This document shows positions 26,757 through 36,332 of a stretch of DNA of 64,000 bases, piece after piece. The first letter of the stretch is position 1. Every line of letters begins with the position of its first letter. A program made the translations under genes and the position numbers. The notes beneath the pieces were generated by a model, which was given only the letters and a program-made list of their open reading frames with translations, was not told the origin of the DNA and did no database searches. The stretch is from Rhodanobacter sp. MP7CTX1 (GTDB taxonomy: Bacteria > Pseudomonadota > Gammaproteobacteria > Xanthomonadales > Rhodanobacteraceae), in the NCBI RefSeq assembly GCF_014205795.1, contig NZ_JACHCN010000017.1:35742-99741 (forward strand), given 5' to 3'.

Positions 26757-27974
26757 ATGGGCGATCACTCAAAACGACAAGCCACCCGCGACGCCATCAA
26801 ACGCACGGTGAAGGCTCCGGTGGAGGAGACCCGCGAGCTGCTGCGCGGCGACGGTGAGCTCAAGCCCGGCCTCGGCATGATCACCAGCATCATTGCGTTG
26901 TCGCTGGGCTTTCTGTGCCTGCTGGCGGTGCTTGCGTTTCACTTTCCGCAGTACCTGACCACCCCGGACCTGCGCCATAAGTACTCGGTCGACGTGCTGC
27001 GCCAGTTACTGCTGGTCGGGCTGCTGGTGGCCGGAGGCATGTCGCTGGGAAACCTCATCCTCAATCGCCAGCGCAACCTCAGCATCGTGGCGTTCCTGCT
27101 GGTGATCGCGGCGGTCGCGCTGGGTGGCTCGCGCGTGCCGGTGGGCAATTTCGCCGATCACACGCCGTATATCGGCCTGGACTGGTTCATCCTCGACCTG
27201 CTCGGCTCGACGCTGATCTTCGTGGTGATCGAGAAACTGTTTCCGCTGTACAAGGGGCAGACGCTGTTCCGCAAGGAATGGCAGACGGATCTGAAACACT
27301 TCGCGGTGAATCACTTTATCGTCGGCCTCGCGTTACTGACGGTGAACTTCCTCCTGCATCACCTGTTTGGCTGGCTGGTCAGCAGCAACTTCCAGCAGAC
27401 CGTGCAGCACATCGCGTTCGTGCCGCAGCTGTTGCTGTGCGTGCTGGTTGCAGACATGGCGCAGTACTGGACGCATCGTGCGTATCACGAGGTGCCGTTT
27501 CTGTGGCGCTTCCACGCGGTGCATCACAGCGTGAAGACGATGGACTGGCTGGCCGGCTCGCGCCAGCACATGCTTGAGCTGATCTTCACTCGCGTATGCG
27601 TGCTGGCGCCGTTGTACATCCTCGGCTTCAGCGAGGCGGCGATGAACGGCTACATCCTGATCGTCGGCTTCCAGGCGGTGTTCAACCACGCGAACGTGCA
27701 TCTTCCGTGGGGACCGCTGAAGTACCTGCTGGTAACGCCGGATTTCCACCACTGGCACCACGCATCCGACCAGGAGGCGATCGACAGGAACTACGCGGCA
27801 CACTACGCGTTTATCGATTACCTGTTTGGTACTGCCGTGAAATCGAAGAAGAACTTTCCCGAGCACTACGGCGTGGTCGGCGACTACATGCCGGACGGTT
27901 TCATCCGGCAGCAGCTGTTTCCCTTCCGTAACCGCAGCACACCGACCGAACCACCGCAGCAAGAACCGCTCTGA
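26757..27974 (+). CDS. Sterol desaturase / fatty acid hydroxylase family protein
   Basis: 405 residues. After a charged N terminus (about 1-40) come several membrane segments (about 42-65, 80-100, 105-125, 135-155, 180-205, 215-235). The di-iron histidine boxes of the family are all present: HRAYHE, HAVHHS and HHWHHA. Such enzymes hydroxylate or desaturate membrane lipids using oxygen; the substrate here is unknown. ATG 26757 has a strong GGAGG at 7 bases. It is divergent from tldD and convergent with yhdP. Confidence 0.87.
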   Translation: MGDHSKRQATRDAIKRTVKAPVEETRELLRGDGELKPGLGMITSIIALSLGFLCLLAVLAFHFPQYLTTPDLRHKYSVDVLRQLLLVGLLVAGGMSLGNLILNRQRNLSIVAFLLVIAAVALGGSRVPVGNFADHTPYIGLDWFILDLLGSTLIFVVIEKLFPLYKGQTLFRKEWQTDLKHFAVNHFIVGLALLTVNFLLHHLFGWLVSSNFQQTVQHIAFVPQLLLCVLVADMAQYWTHRAYHEVPFLWRFHAVHHSVKTMDWLAGSRQHMLELIFTRVCVLAPLYILGFSEAAMNGYILIVGFQAVFNHANVHLPWGPLKYLLVTPDFHHWHHASDQEAIDRNYAAHYAFIDYLFGTAVKSKKNFPEHYGVVGDYMPDGFIRQQLFPFRNRSTPTEPPQQEPL

Positions 27975-27986
27975 TGGCAAGGCTGG

Positions 27987-30900
27987 TCATCGACCGGCCG
28001 AGCCTGAGGCGGCGGGTATCACATTGCCCGCCCCGCCCGGCAGACTGCCGGTGGGGTTGAGCAGCGGTGCAGCGGGCGGCGCGCCTATTTCGCGCTTTTC
28101 AATCAGGGTCATCACGGGTTTGTCCCAGCTGCCGGTGATCTGATAGCGCGCACTGGCGGCCTTGCTGAAACTTCTTCCGAGCAAACCCTGTACTGCAAAC
28201 CCAGCCGCCGCACCGATCGGGCCACCGACCACCGCACCGACCAAAGGCAGGCTGTTGCCGACATGTGGCATTACCCACACCTGCTGGTCAAAATCCTTGG
28301 CACGCAGACCGGTACGACCGGTGATGCTGATGTTCGCGGCAGGGCCCTTCATGAACAGGTTGGTGGTAGTGGCATTGCCATCGGCCAAATGAAAATCGCC
28401 GGTGATCGAGTCGAAGGCAAGGCCCTTGCGGAAAACATCGCCGAAATCCAGCGACAGCCGGCGCGGCAGTTCGATCAGCGAAACCAGACCGAGCAAGCGC
28501 CCCTTCATGGGCGTTGTCGCTTCGGGTATATAGCCGTTGCTGACATGAATGCTGAGTGCGCCATCCATGTTGGCCAGTGACAGCGCGCTGGGCGCGCCGG
28601 GCCAACTGGCATCGAGCTGGTCGTTGGTCTTGCCGCCATTGACCATGCCCTCGAAACCGAATGCACCCAGCATGGTGCCGAGATCGTCGGACGCAAAACC
28701 AATTTTCAAATGCGTGTGACTGTTGCTGGGGCTGCCATTCCAGTCACCGCTGGCATTGATCTGCACGCTACTGGACAACGCACGCAGCTGCTCGACATGC
28801 ATGCCGCTCGCGGTCGGCCAGGTTTCCAGGCGAGCCTCGCCCAGTTTCGCGTCACCCAGTCGCAGATCAGCTACGTAAAGATGGAACGGCGGCAGCGCCG
28901 CGGGGTTGATGCCGGTGTTGGCGGGATCCGTGGCCGGCGCGCCTGCTGCCGCCGCGGTCTCCGCCGCCGTGTCCTTCGGCCAGTACAACCGCTGCAGCCG
29001 TGCGGTGAGGCCGCGCTTGTCCAGATCGGTCGGTATGGTGAAATTGCCGACCATGGCGACACCGTCGACGTCCGCGCTCAACCCTTCGGCTTGCGGTTTG
29101 AGCTGGATCTTCATCGACCCCAGCGAATGACCGAACCACCCGGCCTGGTCGGTGCTGATATCCAGGCTCTCCAGCCCAGGACCACCACTACCGGCGCCCG
29201 CAGCGGCGTGCGCTACCCAGCCGGTGACATCCAGCTGATCTGCATGACCGCGAATGCGCAGGTCCCGCGCGGGCAATCCGTCTGGTAGCTGATTGCCGAA
29301 TGCCAGCGTGGCCGCCAACGGTTGCTGCGCACCCGCCGGCAACCGCAAGTGCCCGCGTGCGACCTGGCCCAATGCAAACTGCAGATCGCTGCCGCTGACT
29401 GGCAGGTTCATGCTCAGATGCAAGGGCAGGCTGGCTGCCTCCGGCTTGTTCAGCGGCGCCGGCAGATCCAGCGAAGTACCACTCAGCGGCGAGTCGACAC
29501 TGAGGGTCTGCGCCGTCGCGGTGCTACCGGAGACATGGGCGAGCGCGTAACCGACGGTGAAATCACTGCGACCATCGCCCAGCTGACCCAGCCATTTCAG
29601 CGACGGGTAGTCCTGCACCAGTTCGGCGATGCTATAGCTGCCTTGCAACTGCGCCGACAGTATGGTGTTCGGGTCGCTGTTGGCAGCGGCAATCGCCAAC
29701 TGCAATTTGGCCGGACGGCCGTGGAAGCCTGCATCCAGCGAACTGGCCTGCAGACCAGCTTGCGCGCCATGCGCATCGAAGCGCAGCGGGCCGTTGAGCT
29801 TGTCGAGTTTGAGATTCCAGTCCGGGGCGTTGAAGTCTGCATCCTTCAACTGCGCGGTACCACTCAATTGCGCGACCGCATCTTTCTTCAGTGGCAACGC
29901 CAGATGAAAATCAAACGTACCGCTGCCGCCCAGATTCAACTTGGCCAGCGTATCGGCCTGGCGAATGCCGATCGGGCTTTTGCGTACAAACTCCATCAAG
30001 TCGGCACCGCTGCCATTGCCTTGCACATTGAGATCGAGCAGGCCATCGCCGAAGTCGGGGATCAAGGCGGTCGCCTTGTCCGCCTTCACACCCAACGACT
30101 GACCGCCGCTGGCTTCAATCAACATGCCGCTATTGATGAAGTTGGCCACCGCGCCGACACCCTCGGCGCGTGGCCAATCAGGACCGTAGTCGAACGTGAG
30201 GTCGCTGATCTGCGCCCGCGCCTCGAAGCGACCTTCGTTGTGATGGAATGGCCAGTCCGCCATATCTCCACGCACCAGTACCTGGGCTTGATCGACGCTT
30301 CCGCTCACCAGTGCGCGATCGAGCCATGCGATGGTGGGGGGCGGCATGGAGTTGGGCCAGAACAACTTGGCTGCGGGAACATCGGCATGATCCACACTGG
30401 CGTACAGGTCCAGGATAGGCGCGCCCTGCGCTTGCAACGTCACTTCGCCACGCGCGTGGCCGGCGTAACCGGCCCCGACAAAATCGAGTGTGTCGGCACC
30501 GAGGTGCGGCACGCCATCCTGCATCCAGAACGCCATCGTGCCGCCCAGCTTCGACAGCACGAACGGCTGGCGGAACAGGTGTGGAAATTGCAGCGTGCTG
30601 ACTTGCGCCGGCAGCTCCAGCGACAGTGCTTCGGCATCGCCACGCAACTCGCCTTGCAGCTGGCTGACTCCCGGCAGTGTGCCGACGGCATCGATGCCCA
30701 GATTCTTGAACGCGAGATCGAGCTCCTGCAGTCCGGCGCCCTGATTCCACTTCAGTGCAAGCCGGGTCAGATCGCCGCGCGGATGGCCACTGCCGACCCA
30801 TTGTGCGAGACCCGGCGCGAGATCCGGCTTCAGCGCCAACCACGGCAGCAGCGGCGACAGTTGCAGTTCGCGCGCGGAAAGGTCGACGCTGAACTGCGGA

Positions 30901-31883
30901 GTGCCGGGCTGATGCAGCGCAAGCGCCAACGCGCCGCCATCGTCACTGGCCCAGCGCACCTCGTAACCGTCGCCGGTCCGGCGTAGTCCGGCCAGTCCGT
31001 GCAAGGCGCTCACGCTGGCGTAGGCACCGCTGGGGGCGGTCACCGTCAGGCGGTCCAGGTCGAATCGGGACACGCTGCTGGTCACCCTGCCCTTGTGCCA
31101 ATCCAGCCACGACGCCAGTCGACCATGGCCCTGCGGCAAATAGCCATCCAGATCGACACTATCCAGCAATGGCTTGAGATCGATATCGTCGGCACTGATC
31201 CACAGCTGGCCGGAGCTGCCGTCCGCACGAAAGCGACCTGCCGTGCGAAAGGCCGCCGCCTCACCTTCTCGACGCAGCCTGCCGCCGATGCGGATCTGGG
31301 TGCCCTGCCAGCTCAGCCGAAATTGTGGGGACAGCAACGCATAGCTCTTGCCATGCTTGGCATCGGTGATGACGACCCGCAGGTCTTCGAGCCACAGGTC
31401 GATCGAAAAGCGGCCCAGCGATAACGGCTGCCGACTCGCATCGCCAGCCAGGCCAATGCCGTTGACGTGCCAGCTACCGTCGGCATCGCGCGCCAGATCG
31501 ACCTGCAGGCCACGCACGTACAGATTGAGCAAGTGCCGCGAGGGCAACAACCAGCCGCCGAAATCAAGTTTCAGTTCGGATTCGGGAAGCTGCAGCATGT
31601 CGCCCGTCTCGCCCGCCGCCGCGCCCACCGTCACGTTGTGCATGATGAACAGCGGACCGGAGGCCGTCCAGCGTCCCTCCAGCGAGGCAAAACTGACCGG
31701 TCGCTGAAGCCGCTGGCTCAACTGCGCCGCCACCCACTGCGGATGCCGCGCCAGCAAGGGCAAGAGCAATTGGGTCAGCGCCATCAACACGGCGAGCAGG
31801 ATCACCGCTGTACCGGCGGTCCAGCCCAGCGCGCGGGCACAGCGATGCAGCACTCGTTGCCACAACGGGTTCACGCGCCGCAA
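27987..31883 (-). CDS. yhdP: YhdP family protein (DUF3971/AsmA2), envelope lipid transport
   Basis: 1298 residues with one N-terminal membrane anchor (about 20-42) and a long periplasmic beta-rich body, as in the AsmA-like YhdP/TamB group. These proteins carry phospholipids between inner and outer membranes. The N terminus resembles YhdP (RPVSFASLEGRWTASGPLF), and the C-terminal AsmA2 region includes LGLVSLIELPRRLSLDFGDVF and ITGRTGLRAKDFDQ. The start is TTG 31883 or GTG 31874; neither has a strong ribosome binding site, and the gene follows the rng stop by 12 bases. Gene order rng-yhdP matches E. coli. Confidence 0.9.
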   Translation of the reverse strand: MRRVNPLWQRVLHRCARALGWTAGTAVILLAVLMALTQLLLPLLARHPQWVAAQLSQRLQRPVSFASLEGRWTASGPLFIMHNVTVGAAAGETGDMLQLPESELKLDFGGWLLPSRHLLNLYVRGLQVDLARDADGSWHVNGIGLAGDASRQPLSLGRFSIDLWLEDLRVVITDAKHGKSYALLSPQFRLSWQGTQIRIGGRLRREGEAAAFRTAGRFRADGSSGQLWISADDIDLKPLLDSVDLDGYLPQGHGRLASWLDWHKGRVTSSVSRFDLDRLTVTAPSGAYASVSALHGLAGLRRTGDGYEVRWASDDGGALALALHQPGTPQFSVDLSARELQLSPLLPWLALKPDLAPGLAQWVGSGHPRGDLTRLALKWNQGAGLQELDLAFKNLGIDAVGTLPGVSQLQGELRGDAEALSLELPAQVSTLQFPHLFRQPFVLSKLGGTMAFWMQDGVPHLGADTLDFVGAGYAGHARGEVTLQAQGAPILDLYASVDHADVPAAKLFWPNSMPPPTIAWLDRALVSGSVDQAQVLVRGDMADWPFHHNEGRFEARAQISDLTFDYGPDWPRAEGVGAVANFINSGMLIEASGGQSLGVKADKATALIPDFGDGLLDLNVQGNGSGADLMEFVRKSPIGIRQADTLAKLNLGGSGTFDFHLALPLKKDAVAQLSGTAQLKDADFNAPDWNLKLDKLNGPLRFDAHGAQAGLQASSLDAGFHGRPAKLQLAIAAANSDPNTILSAQLQGSYSIAELVQDYPSLKWLGQLGDGRSDFTVGYALAHVSGSTATAQTLSVDSPLSGTSLDLPAPLNKPEAASLPLHLSMNLPVSGSDLQFALGQVARGHLRLPAGAQQPLAATLAFGNQLPDGLPARDLRIRGHADQLDVTGWVAHAAAGAGSGGPGLESLDISTDQAGWFGHSLGSMKIQLKPQAEGLSADVDGVAMVGNFTIPTDLDKRGLTARLQRLYWPKDTAAETAAAAGAPATDPANTGINPAALPPFHLYVADLRLGDAKLGEARLETWPTASGMHVEQLRALSSSVQINASGDWNGSPSNSHTHLKIGFASDDLGTMLGAFGFEGMVNGGKTNDQLDASWPGAPSALSLANMDGALSIHVSNGYIPEATTPMKGRLLGLVSLIELPRRLSLDFGDVFRKGLAFDSITGDFHLADGNATTTNLFMKGPAANISITGRTGLRAKDFDQQVWVMPHVGNSLPLVGAVVGGPIGAAAGFAVQGLLGRSFSKAASARYQITGSWDKPVMTLIEKREIGAPPAAPLLNPTGSLPGGAGNVIPAASGSAGR

Positions 31884-31895
31884 TCCGGGCCAGAT

Positions 31896-33383
31896 TTACA
31901 GCAAGACGACATCAAACTGTTCCTGCGAATAATGCTCTTCAGCCTGGAAGCGTATGCTTTTGGAGATGAACTCTTCCAATTCGGCGATCGCGCTGGATTC
32001 TTCCTCCAGAATCCGGCTCACCACCAGCGGATTCGCCATCACCAGCAACTTCTCGGCATTGAACTGGCGTACCGCCCGAGTGATCTCGCGGAAAATCTCG
32101 TAGGTCACCGTTTCGGCGGTTTTCAATGCACCGCGACCGTTACAGGTCGCACAGGGCTCGCACAGCTGGCGCGCCAAGCTTTCGGTGGTGCGCTTGCGGG
32201 TCATTTCCACCAGCCCCAGCGCCGACATCGGGTAGACCGTCGTCTTGGCATGGTCGCGCGCCAGGCCCTTGTTCAACATGCGCAGCACCTGGCGCTTGTG
32301 TTCCTCATCGATCATGTCGATGAAATCGATGATGATGATCCCGCCCAGGTTGCGCAGCCGCAGTTGCCGCGCCGCCGCCTGCGCCGCCTCCAGGTTGGTG
32401 CGATAGACCGTCTCCTCCAGGTTGCGCGTGCCCAGGTAGGCGCCGGTGTTGACGTCGATCGTGGTCATCGCCTCGGTCTGATCGACGATCAGGTAGCCGC
32501 CGGATTTCAGCGGCACTTCCTTGCGCAAGGCGCGCTGCATTTCGTCTTCGACGCCGTACAGGTCGAAGATCGGCCGCTCGCCGTCGTAGTGTTCGATGCG
32601 GTCGTCCAGGCTCGGCATGAACTTGTGCACGAACTTGACCACCTTCTCGAACGTGGTGCGCGAATCCACCCGCACTTTCTCGATGTCGTCGTTCAGCATG
32701 TCGCGCAGGCTGCGCAACGGCAGCGACAGTTCCTCATAGACGCGTTCGCCGACCTTGGCCTTGGCGATGTTCTCCTGCACCACCCGCCATACCTTGGTGA
32801 GGTAGGCCACGTCGAAGGCCAGCGATTCGGCACTCTGACCCTCGGCATTGGTACGCACGATGTAGCCCAGCGGATTGTCACCAATCAGCGAGCCCAGCAC
32901 GTCTTTCAGCCGCTGACGCTCGACCTCGTCCTCGATGCGCGCGGAAATCCCCAGGGTGCGGGCGTACGGCAGCAGCACCAGATAGCGCGAGGGTATCGAC
33001 AGGTGGGCCGACAACCGGGCGCCCTTGGTGCTGATCGGATCCTTCACCACCTGCACCACGATTTCCTGGCCCTCGTGCACCAGCTCGCTGATCGAGGGAA
33101 TGTGACCATTGCCGTTGCCGTTCGATTCCACGCCTTCGGCGGACGCCGGCAGCGGCGGCCTCACGATGTCCGACGCATGCAGAAACGCTGCGCGGTCCAG
33201 CCCGATCTCCACAAACACGGCCTGCATGCCGGGCATCACACGCTGCACCCGGCCCTTGTACACGTTGCCGACGTAGCCACGCTTGGATGCCCGCTCGACG
33301 TGCACTTCCTGCAGCATGCCGTTCTCGACCACGCCGACCCTCGTCTCGCGCGGGGTGACGTTGATCAGAATTTCTTCGCTCAC
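31896..33383 (-). CDS. rng: Ribonuclease G
   Basis: RNase G processes 16S rRNA 5' ends and decays some mRNAs. 495 residues: MSEEILINVTPRETRVGVVE start, S1 RNA-binding domain (about 35-125, YKGRVQRVMPGMQAVFVEIG), RNase E/G catalytic core with GGIIIIDFIDMIDEEHK supplying the metal-binding Asp residues, and the zinc-link region CEPCATCNGRG. The start is GTG 33383, 7 bases after GGGGAG; longer frames add unrelated sequence. There is no long RNase E-type tail, which separates it from rne. Maf, which precedes rng in E. coli, is absent here. Confidence 0.94.
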   Translation of the reverse strand: MSEEILINVTPRETRVGVVENGMLQEVHVERASKRGYVGNVYKGRVQRVMPGMQAVFVEIGLDRAAFLHASDIVRPPLPASAEGVESNGNGNGHIPSISELVHEGQEIVVQVVKDPISTKGARLSAHLSIPSRYLVLLPYARTLGISARIEDEVERQRLKDVLGSLIGDNPLGYIVRTNAEGQSAESLAFDVAYLTKVWRVVQENIAKAKVGERVYEELSLPLRSLRDMLNDDIEKVRVDSRTTFEKVVKFVHKFMPSLDDRIEHYDGERPIFDLYGVEDEMQRALRKEVPLKSGGYLIVDQTEAMTTIDVNTGAYLGTRNLEETVYRTNLEAAQAAARQLRLRNLGGIIIIDFIDMIDEEHKRQVLRMLNKGLARDHAKTTVYPMSALGLVEMTRKRTTESLARQLCEPCATCNGRGALKTAETVTYEIFREITRAVRQFNAEKLLVMANPLVVSRILEEESSAIAELEEFISKSIRFQAEEHYSQEQFDVVLL

Positions 33384-33531
33384 CACATACTCCCCAGTTA
33401 GACGATCTTTATAGCGGCTGCACATGCGAACTGTCGATGAACCATTTCGCGATCCGGACGTCCGAGGTCTCGCCGACGCGAAAATCATGCCGCATCTTCG
33501 TTTAGGCTTGATCAAATTCCAGGGAATTCGC

Positions 33532-34197
33532 ATGAAATTGTTGCTGGTGGAAGACTCCGAGCGCCTGCGCCAGACCCTGCAACACGGCTTGCAGGGTGCC
33601 GGTTTTACAGTTGACGCCGCTGGAGACGGCGTGGAAGCCTGCGGTTTCCTGGCCAGTTACGACTATGACCTGGTGGTGCTGGATCTGATGTTGCCCCGGC
33701 TCGACGGCATTGGCGTGCTGCGCAGCCTGCCTGCGGGTGGTCGCCGCCCGCGCGTGCTGGTGCTGTCCGCCCGGGACCAGGTGCCCGATCGGATCGAGGC
33801 GCTCAATGCCGGCGCCGACGATTACCTGATGAAGCCCTTCGCATTCGACGAGCTGGTCGCCCGCCTGCATGCGCTGGCACGCCGGCCGCAACAGGCGCAG
33901 CCGCTGGCCCTCAGTCATGGCCCGCTGGCGTGGGATCCCCGTTCGCAGAGCGCCAGCGTGAACGGGAAGCCGCTGCCGCTGACTCCGCGCGAATTTGCCG
34001 TACTGGGCCTGCTGCTGCGCCATCGCGGCCGCGCGTTCAGCCGGCTGGAGATCCTTGAACGCACCGCAGGTAGCGACAGCGAAGTCTCCGACCGCAGCGT
34101 CGAGGTGCTGGTATTCGGGCTCCGCCGCAAGCTGGACGCGGCCGGCCTGCCCGGCCTGATCGAAACGCGGCGCGGCGCGGGGTATCTGATTCCATGA
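33532..34197 (+). CDS. OmpR-family response regulator
   Basis: 221 residues. Receiver domain 1-115 with acidic pair in LLVEDSE, phosphorylation site Asp51 (VVLDLMLPRLDG), Thr/Ser switch replaced by LVLSAR, and Lys101 in LMKPF. A winged-helix DNA-binding domain follows (about 130-220; PLTPREFAVLGLLLRHRGRAFSR, SVEVLVFGLRRKL, RRGAGYLI). ATG 33532 after AGGGA is chosen; longer frames extend into the gap with rng. It forms an operon with the kinase 10 bases downstream. Target genes are unknown. Confidence 0.92.
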   Translation: MKLLLVEDSERLRQTLQHGLQGAGFTVDAAGDGVEACGFLASYDYDLVVLDLMLPRLDGIGVLRSLPAGGRRPRVLVLSARDQVPDRIEALNAGADDYLMKPFAFDELVARLHALARRPQQAQPLALSHGPLAWDPRSQSASVNGKPLPLTPREFAVLGLLLRHRGRAFSRLEILERTAGSDSEVSDRSVEVLVFGLRRKLDAAGLPGLIETRRGAGYLIP

Positions 34198-34207
34198 CCA
34201 TATCGCC

Positions 34208-35626
34208 ATGAAGCCGGCCTCCCTTGCCGCGCGTATCTCCACCCTGCTGGTCGTCACCAGCCTGCTGGTGCTGGGCGGTGGCTCCAAGCTGATGGACTGG
34301 CGCATCGACCATGAGATGGAAAAGCGCTTTGAGCAGAATCTGCTGACCCAGGCCAGCACGCTGAGCAGTACCGTCAAACTCGAACAGGATGCGACGTCTG
34401 GCAGCCATAGCCAACGCATTGAAGCAGGCGTGCTTGGTGGCGACAGTCTTACCTACTACGAACTGCGTTGCGACGGCATGCCACCACTGCGCAGCACACC
34501 GCCCCCACCGATCACTCCGGCTGGCTGGCCGCAGGCGGCTGGCCCGCAGCCAAGTTTCGCCAGGCTGCACCATGCCGATCAGTATCTTGGCTCCGTGCAA
34601 TTGTCGTTCCCCGCCGAGCCCGGCGGCGGCAAGGTGCCAGGCTCGGACGGCCAGCCGCATGCTCCCCGCATCTGCGCGCTGTTGTTCGAACAGGACCGCC
34701 ATGCGCTGTATCAGATCGATCTGGCAGTCGACTGGATCCTGTTGCTCAGCCCAGCGCTGGCGCTGGGTATCGCGCTGATTGCGGTACCACTGATCGTGCG
34801 TCGCGGCCTGCGCCCGATGACGGCACTGGTGGATCGCATGCACGACATCGGCCCGAACGCGCCCGGCCAGCGCCTCGCTGCCAGCGGCATGCGCGAACTT
34901 GACCCGCTGATAAACCGCTTCAACGACGTGCTCGGCCGGATGGATGACGGCCTTGCCCGCGAGCGCCAGTTCGCCAGCGGTCTCGCCCACGAAACGCGCA
35001 CCAGACTGGCCGAGTTGCGCGCGCTCACCGAAGTCGAGGTGCGCTACCCCAGCGGCCGCAGCCTGCCCGAGATCCTCACCGAAGTCGGCAACATCGGCGC
35101 CGAACTCGAAGCCACAGTGACCGCGTTGTTGCTGTTGACCCGGCTGCAATCCGGACTCGAGCAACCGCAGCTGCAGACGCTCCCGCTCGCATCGTGGCTG
35201 AATCGCCAACTGCAGCGACATCACGGTGCGGCCGCGGACTTCGGCATCACCTTGCACACCGAAGGCACACCGCCTGCCCGCCTGCAGACCGACCCTGCGC
35301 TACTGGAAGTCGTCATCGGCAACCTGCTGGGTAACGCCTGTGCCTATGCGCCGAGAGGCGACACGGTGACACTGCGCCTGACGGCAACCAGGCTGAGCAT
35401 CGACAATGCCGCCCCCAGCCTCGACGCCGAAGATCTGGTCAACTTCGGCCAGCGTTTCTGGCGCAAGCAGTTGCCGCATGCCGGGCATGCCGGACTAGGC
35501 CTGGCACTAGCCAGTGCGGCGGCCCAGGCGCTGGGCATGCAGCTGGATTTCCGGCTCGATGCCGCGCAACGATTGCATGCCACGCTGGCGTGGCCACGCC
35601 GGATGACGCAGGAGTCCGATTCATGA
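34208..35626 (+). CDS. Sensor histidine kinase (partner of preceding regulator)
   Basis: 472 residues. Two membrane segments (about 8-26 and 174-197) enclose a 147-residue periplasmic sensor region with several Pro. HAMP-like linker follows, then the phospho-acceptor His261 in ASGLAHETRTRLAELRAL. The usual HELRTPL is changed to HETRTRL, and the G1 box is DNAAPSL instead of DNGxGI. The N box (NLLGNACAYAP) and G2 box (GHAGLGLALA) are intact. The protein is probably active but of an atypical subclass. The ligand is unknown. Confidence 0.88.
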   Translation: MKPASLAARISTLLVVTSLLVLGGGSKLMDWRIDHEMEKRFEQNLLTQASTLSSTVKLEQDATSGSHSQRIEAGVLGGDSLTYYELRCDGMPPLRSTPPPPITPAGWPQAAGPQPSFARLHHADQYLGSVQLSFPAEPGGGKVPGSDGQPHAPRICALLFEQDRHALYQIDLAVDWILLLSPALALGIALIAVPLIVRRGLRPMTALVDRMHDIGPNAPGQRLAASGMRELDPLINRFNDVLGRMDDGLARERQFASGLAHETRTRLAELRALTEVEVRYPSGRSLPEILTEVGNIGAELEATVTALLLLTRLQSGLEQPQLQTLPLASWLNRQLQRHHGAAADFGITLHTEGTPPARLQTDPALLEVVIGNLLGNACAYAPRGDTVTLRLTATRLSIDNAAPSLDAEDLVNFGQRFWRKQLPHAGHAGLGLALASAAAQALGMQLDFRLDAAQRLHATLAWPRRMTQESDS

Positions 35627-35639
35627 CGACGGTGGCTCT

Positions 35640-36332
35640 ATGACAACACCCATCCTGCTCGCCTGGAGCGGTGGCAAGGACTGCCTGCTGGCAATGCAGC
35701 GATTGCTCGCCGATCCGCAATGGCAGTTGGTGGCTCTGCTTACCACCGTCAATCGCAACTACCAGCGCGTCGCCATGCATGGCGTGCAGCGTGACGTGCT
35801 GCTGGCGCAAACCACCGCGCTTGGCCTGCCACTGGTCGAGGTCATGCTGGACTGGCCCGGCAGCAACGAAGCCTACGAACAGGCCCACTCGCAGGCACTC
35901 GTCGAGGCTCGCATGCGCTGGCCGGGCATCCGTCATTGCGCGTTCGGCGACCTGTTCCTGGAAGACGTGCGCGACTATCGCGTACGCCAGCTGGGCCGCG
36001 ACAACTGGCGCGCGGTGTTTCCGTTGTGGGGCGAAGACACCGCTGCTTTGTCGCGACGCTTCATCAGCGAAGGTCATCGCGCCGTGTTGTGCTGCGTGGA
36101 CACCCAGCAACTGCACGCCGACTATTGCGGCCGTGACTACGATGCCGCGCTGCTGGACACGCTGCCAGCCGGCATCGATCCCTGCGGCGAACGCGGCGAG
36201 TTCCACACACTGAGCTACGGCGGCCCCTTGTTCCGCCAGCCTCTCAAGCTTCGTCGCGGCGAAAGTGTCTTGCGCGACGGGCGCTTCCAGTTCACCGATT
36301 TCCTGCTCGACGATAATGCCGCGGCCCACTGA
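35640..36332 (+). CDS. Dph6-related ATP pyrophosphatase (PP-loop) family protein
   Basis: 230 residues. The PP-loop SGGKDCLLAMQRL is at the N terminus, then HGVQRDVLLAQTTALGLP and GVAFGDLF-like sequence (HCAFGDLFLEDVRDYR), and a C-terminal CGERGEFHTLSYGGPLF as in the Dph6 (diphthine-ammonia ligase) superfamily. Bacteria lack diphthamide, so the substrate differs and is unknown; a role in modification of a tRNA or small molecule is possible. ATG 35640 follows the kinase stop by 13 bases. The end overlaps the glycosylase gene by 17 bases. Confidence 0.85.
   Translation: MTTPILLAWSGGKDCLLAMQRLLADPQWQLVALLTTVNRNYQRVAMHGVQRDVLLAQTTALGLPLVEVMLDWPGSNEAYEQAHSQALVEARMRWPGIRHCAFGDLFLEDVRDYRVRQLGRDNWRAVFPLWGEDTAALSRRFISEGHRAVLCCVDTQQLHADYCGRDYDAALLDTLPAGIDPCGERGEFHTLSYGGPLFRQPLKLRRGESVLRDGRFQFTDFLLDDNAAAH

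Noticed and set aside
29322..30986. 554-residue plus-strand frame opposite yhdP
   Set aside because: Gln/Arg-rich translation without family similarity; shadow of a GC-rich gene.
31467..33401. 644-residue plus-strand frame opposite rng and the start of yhdP
   Set aside because: Spans two real genes on the other strand and has repetitive His/Arg/Gln composition.
34037..35257. 406-residue minus-strand frame opposite the kinase gene
   Set aside because: Antisense shadow; the plus strand holds clear kinase motifs.
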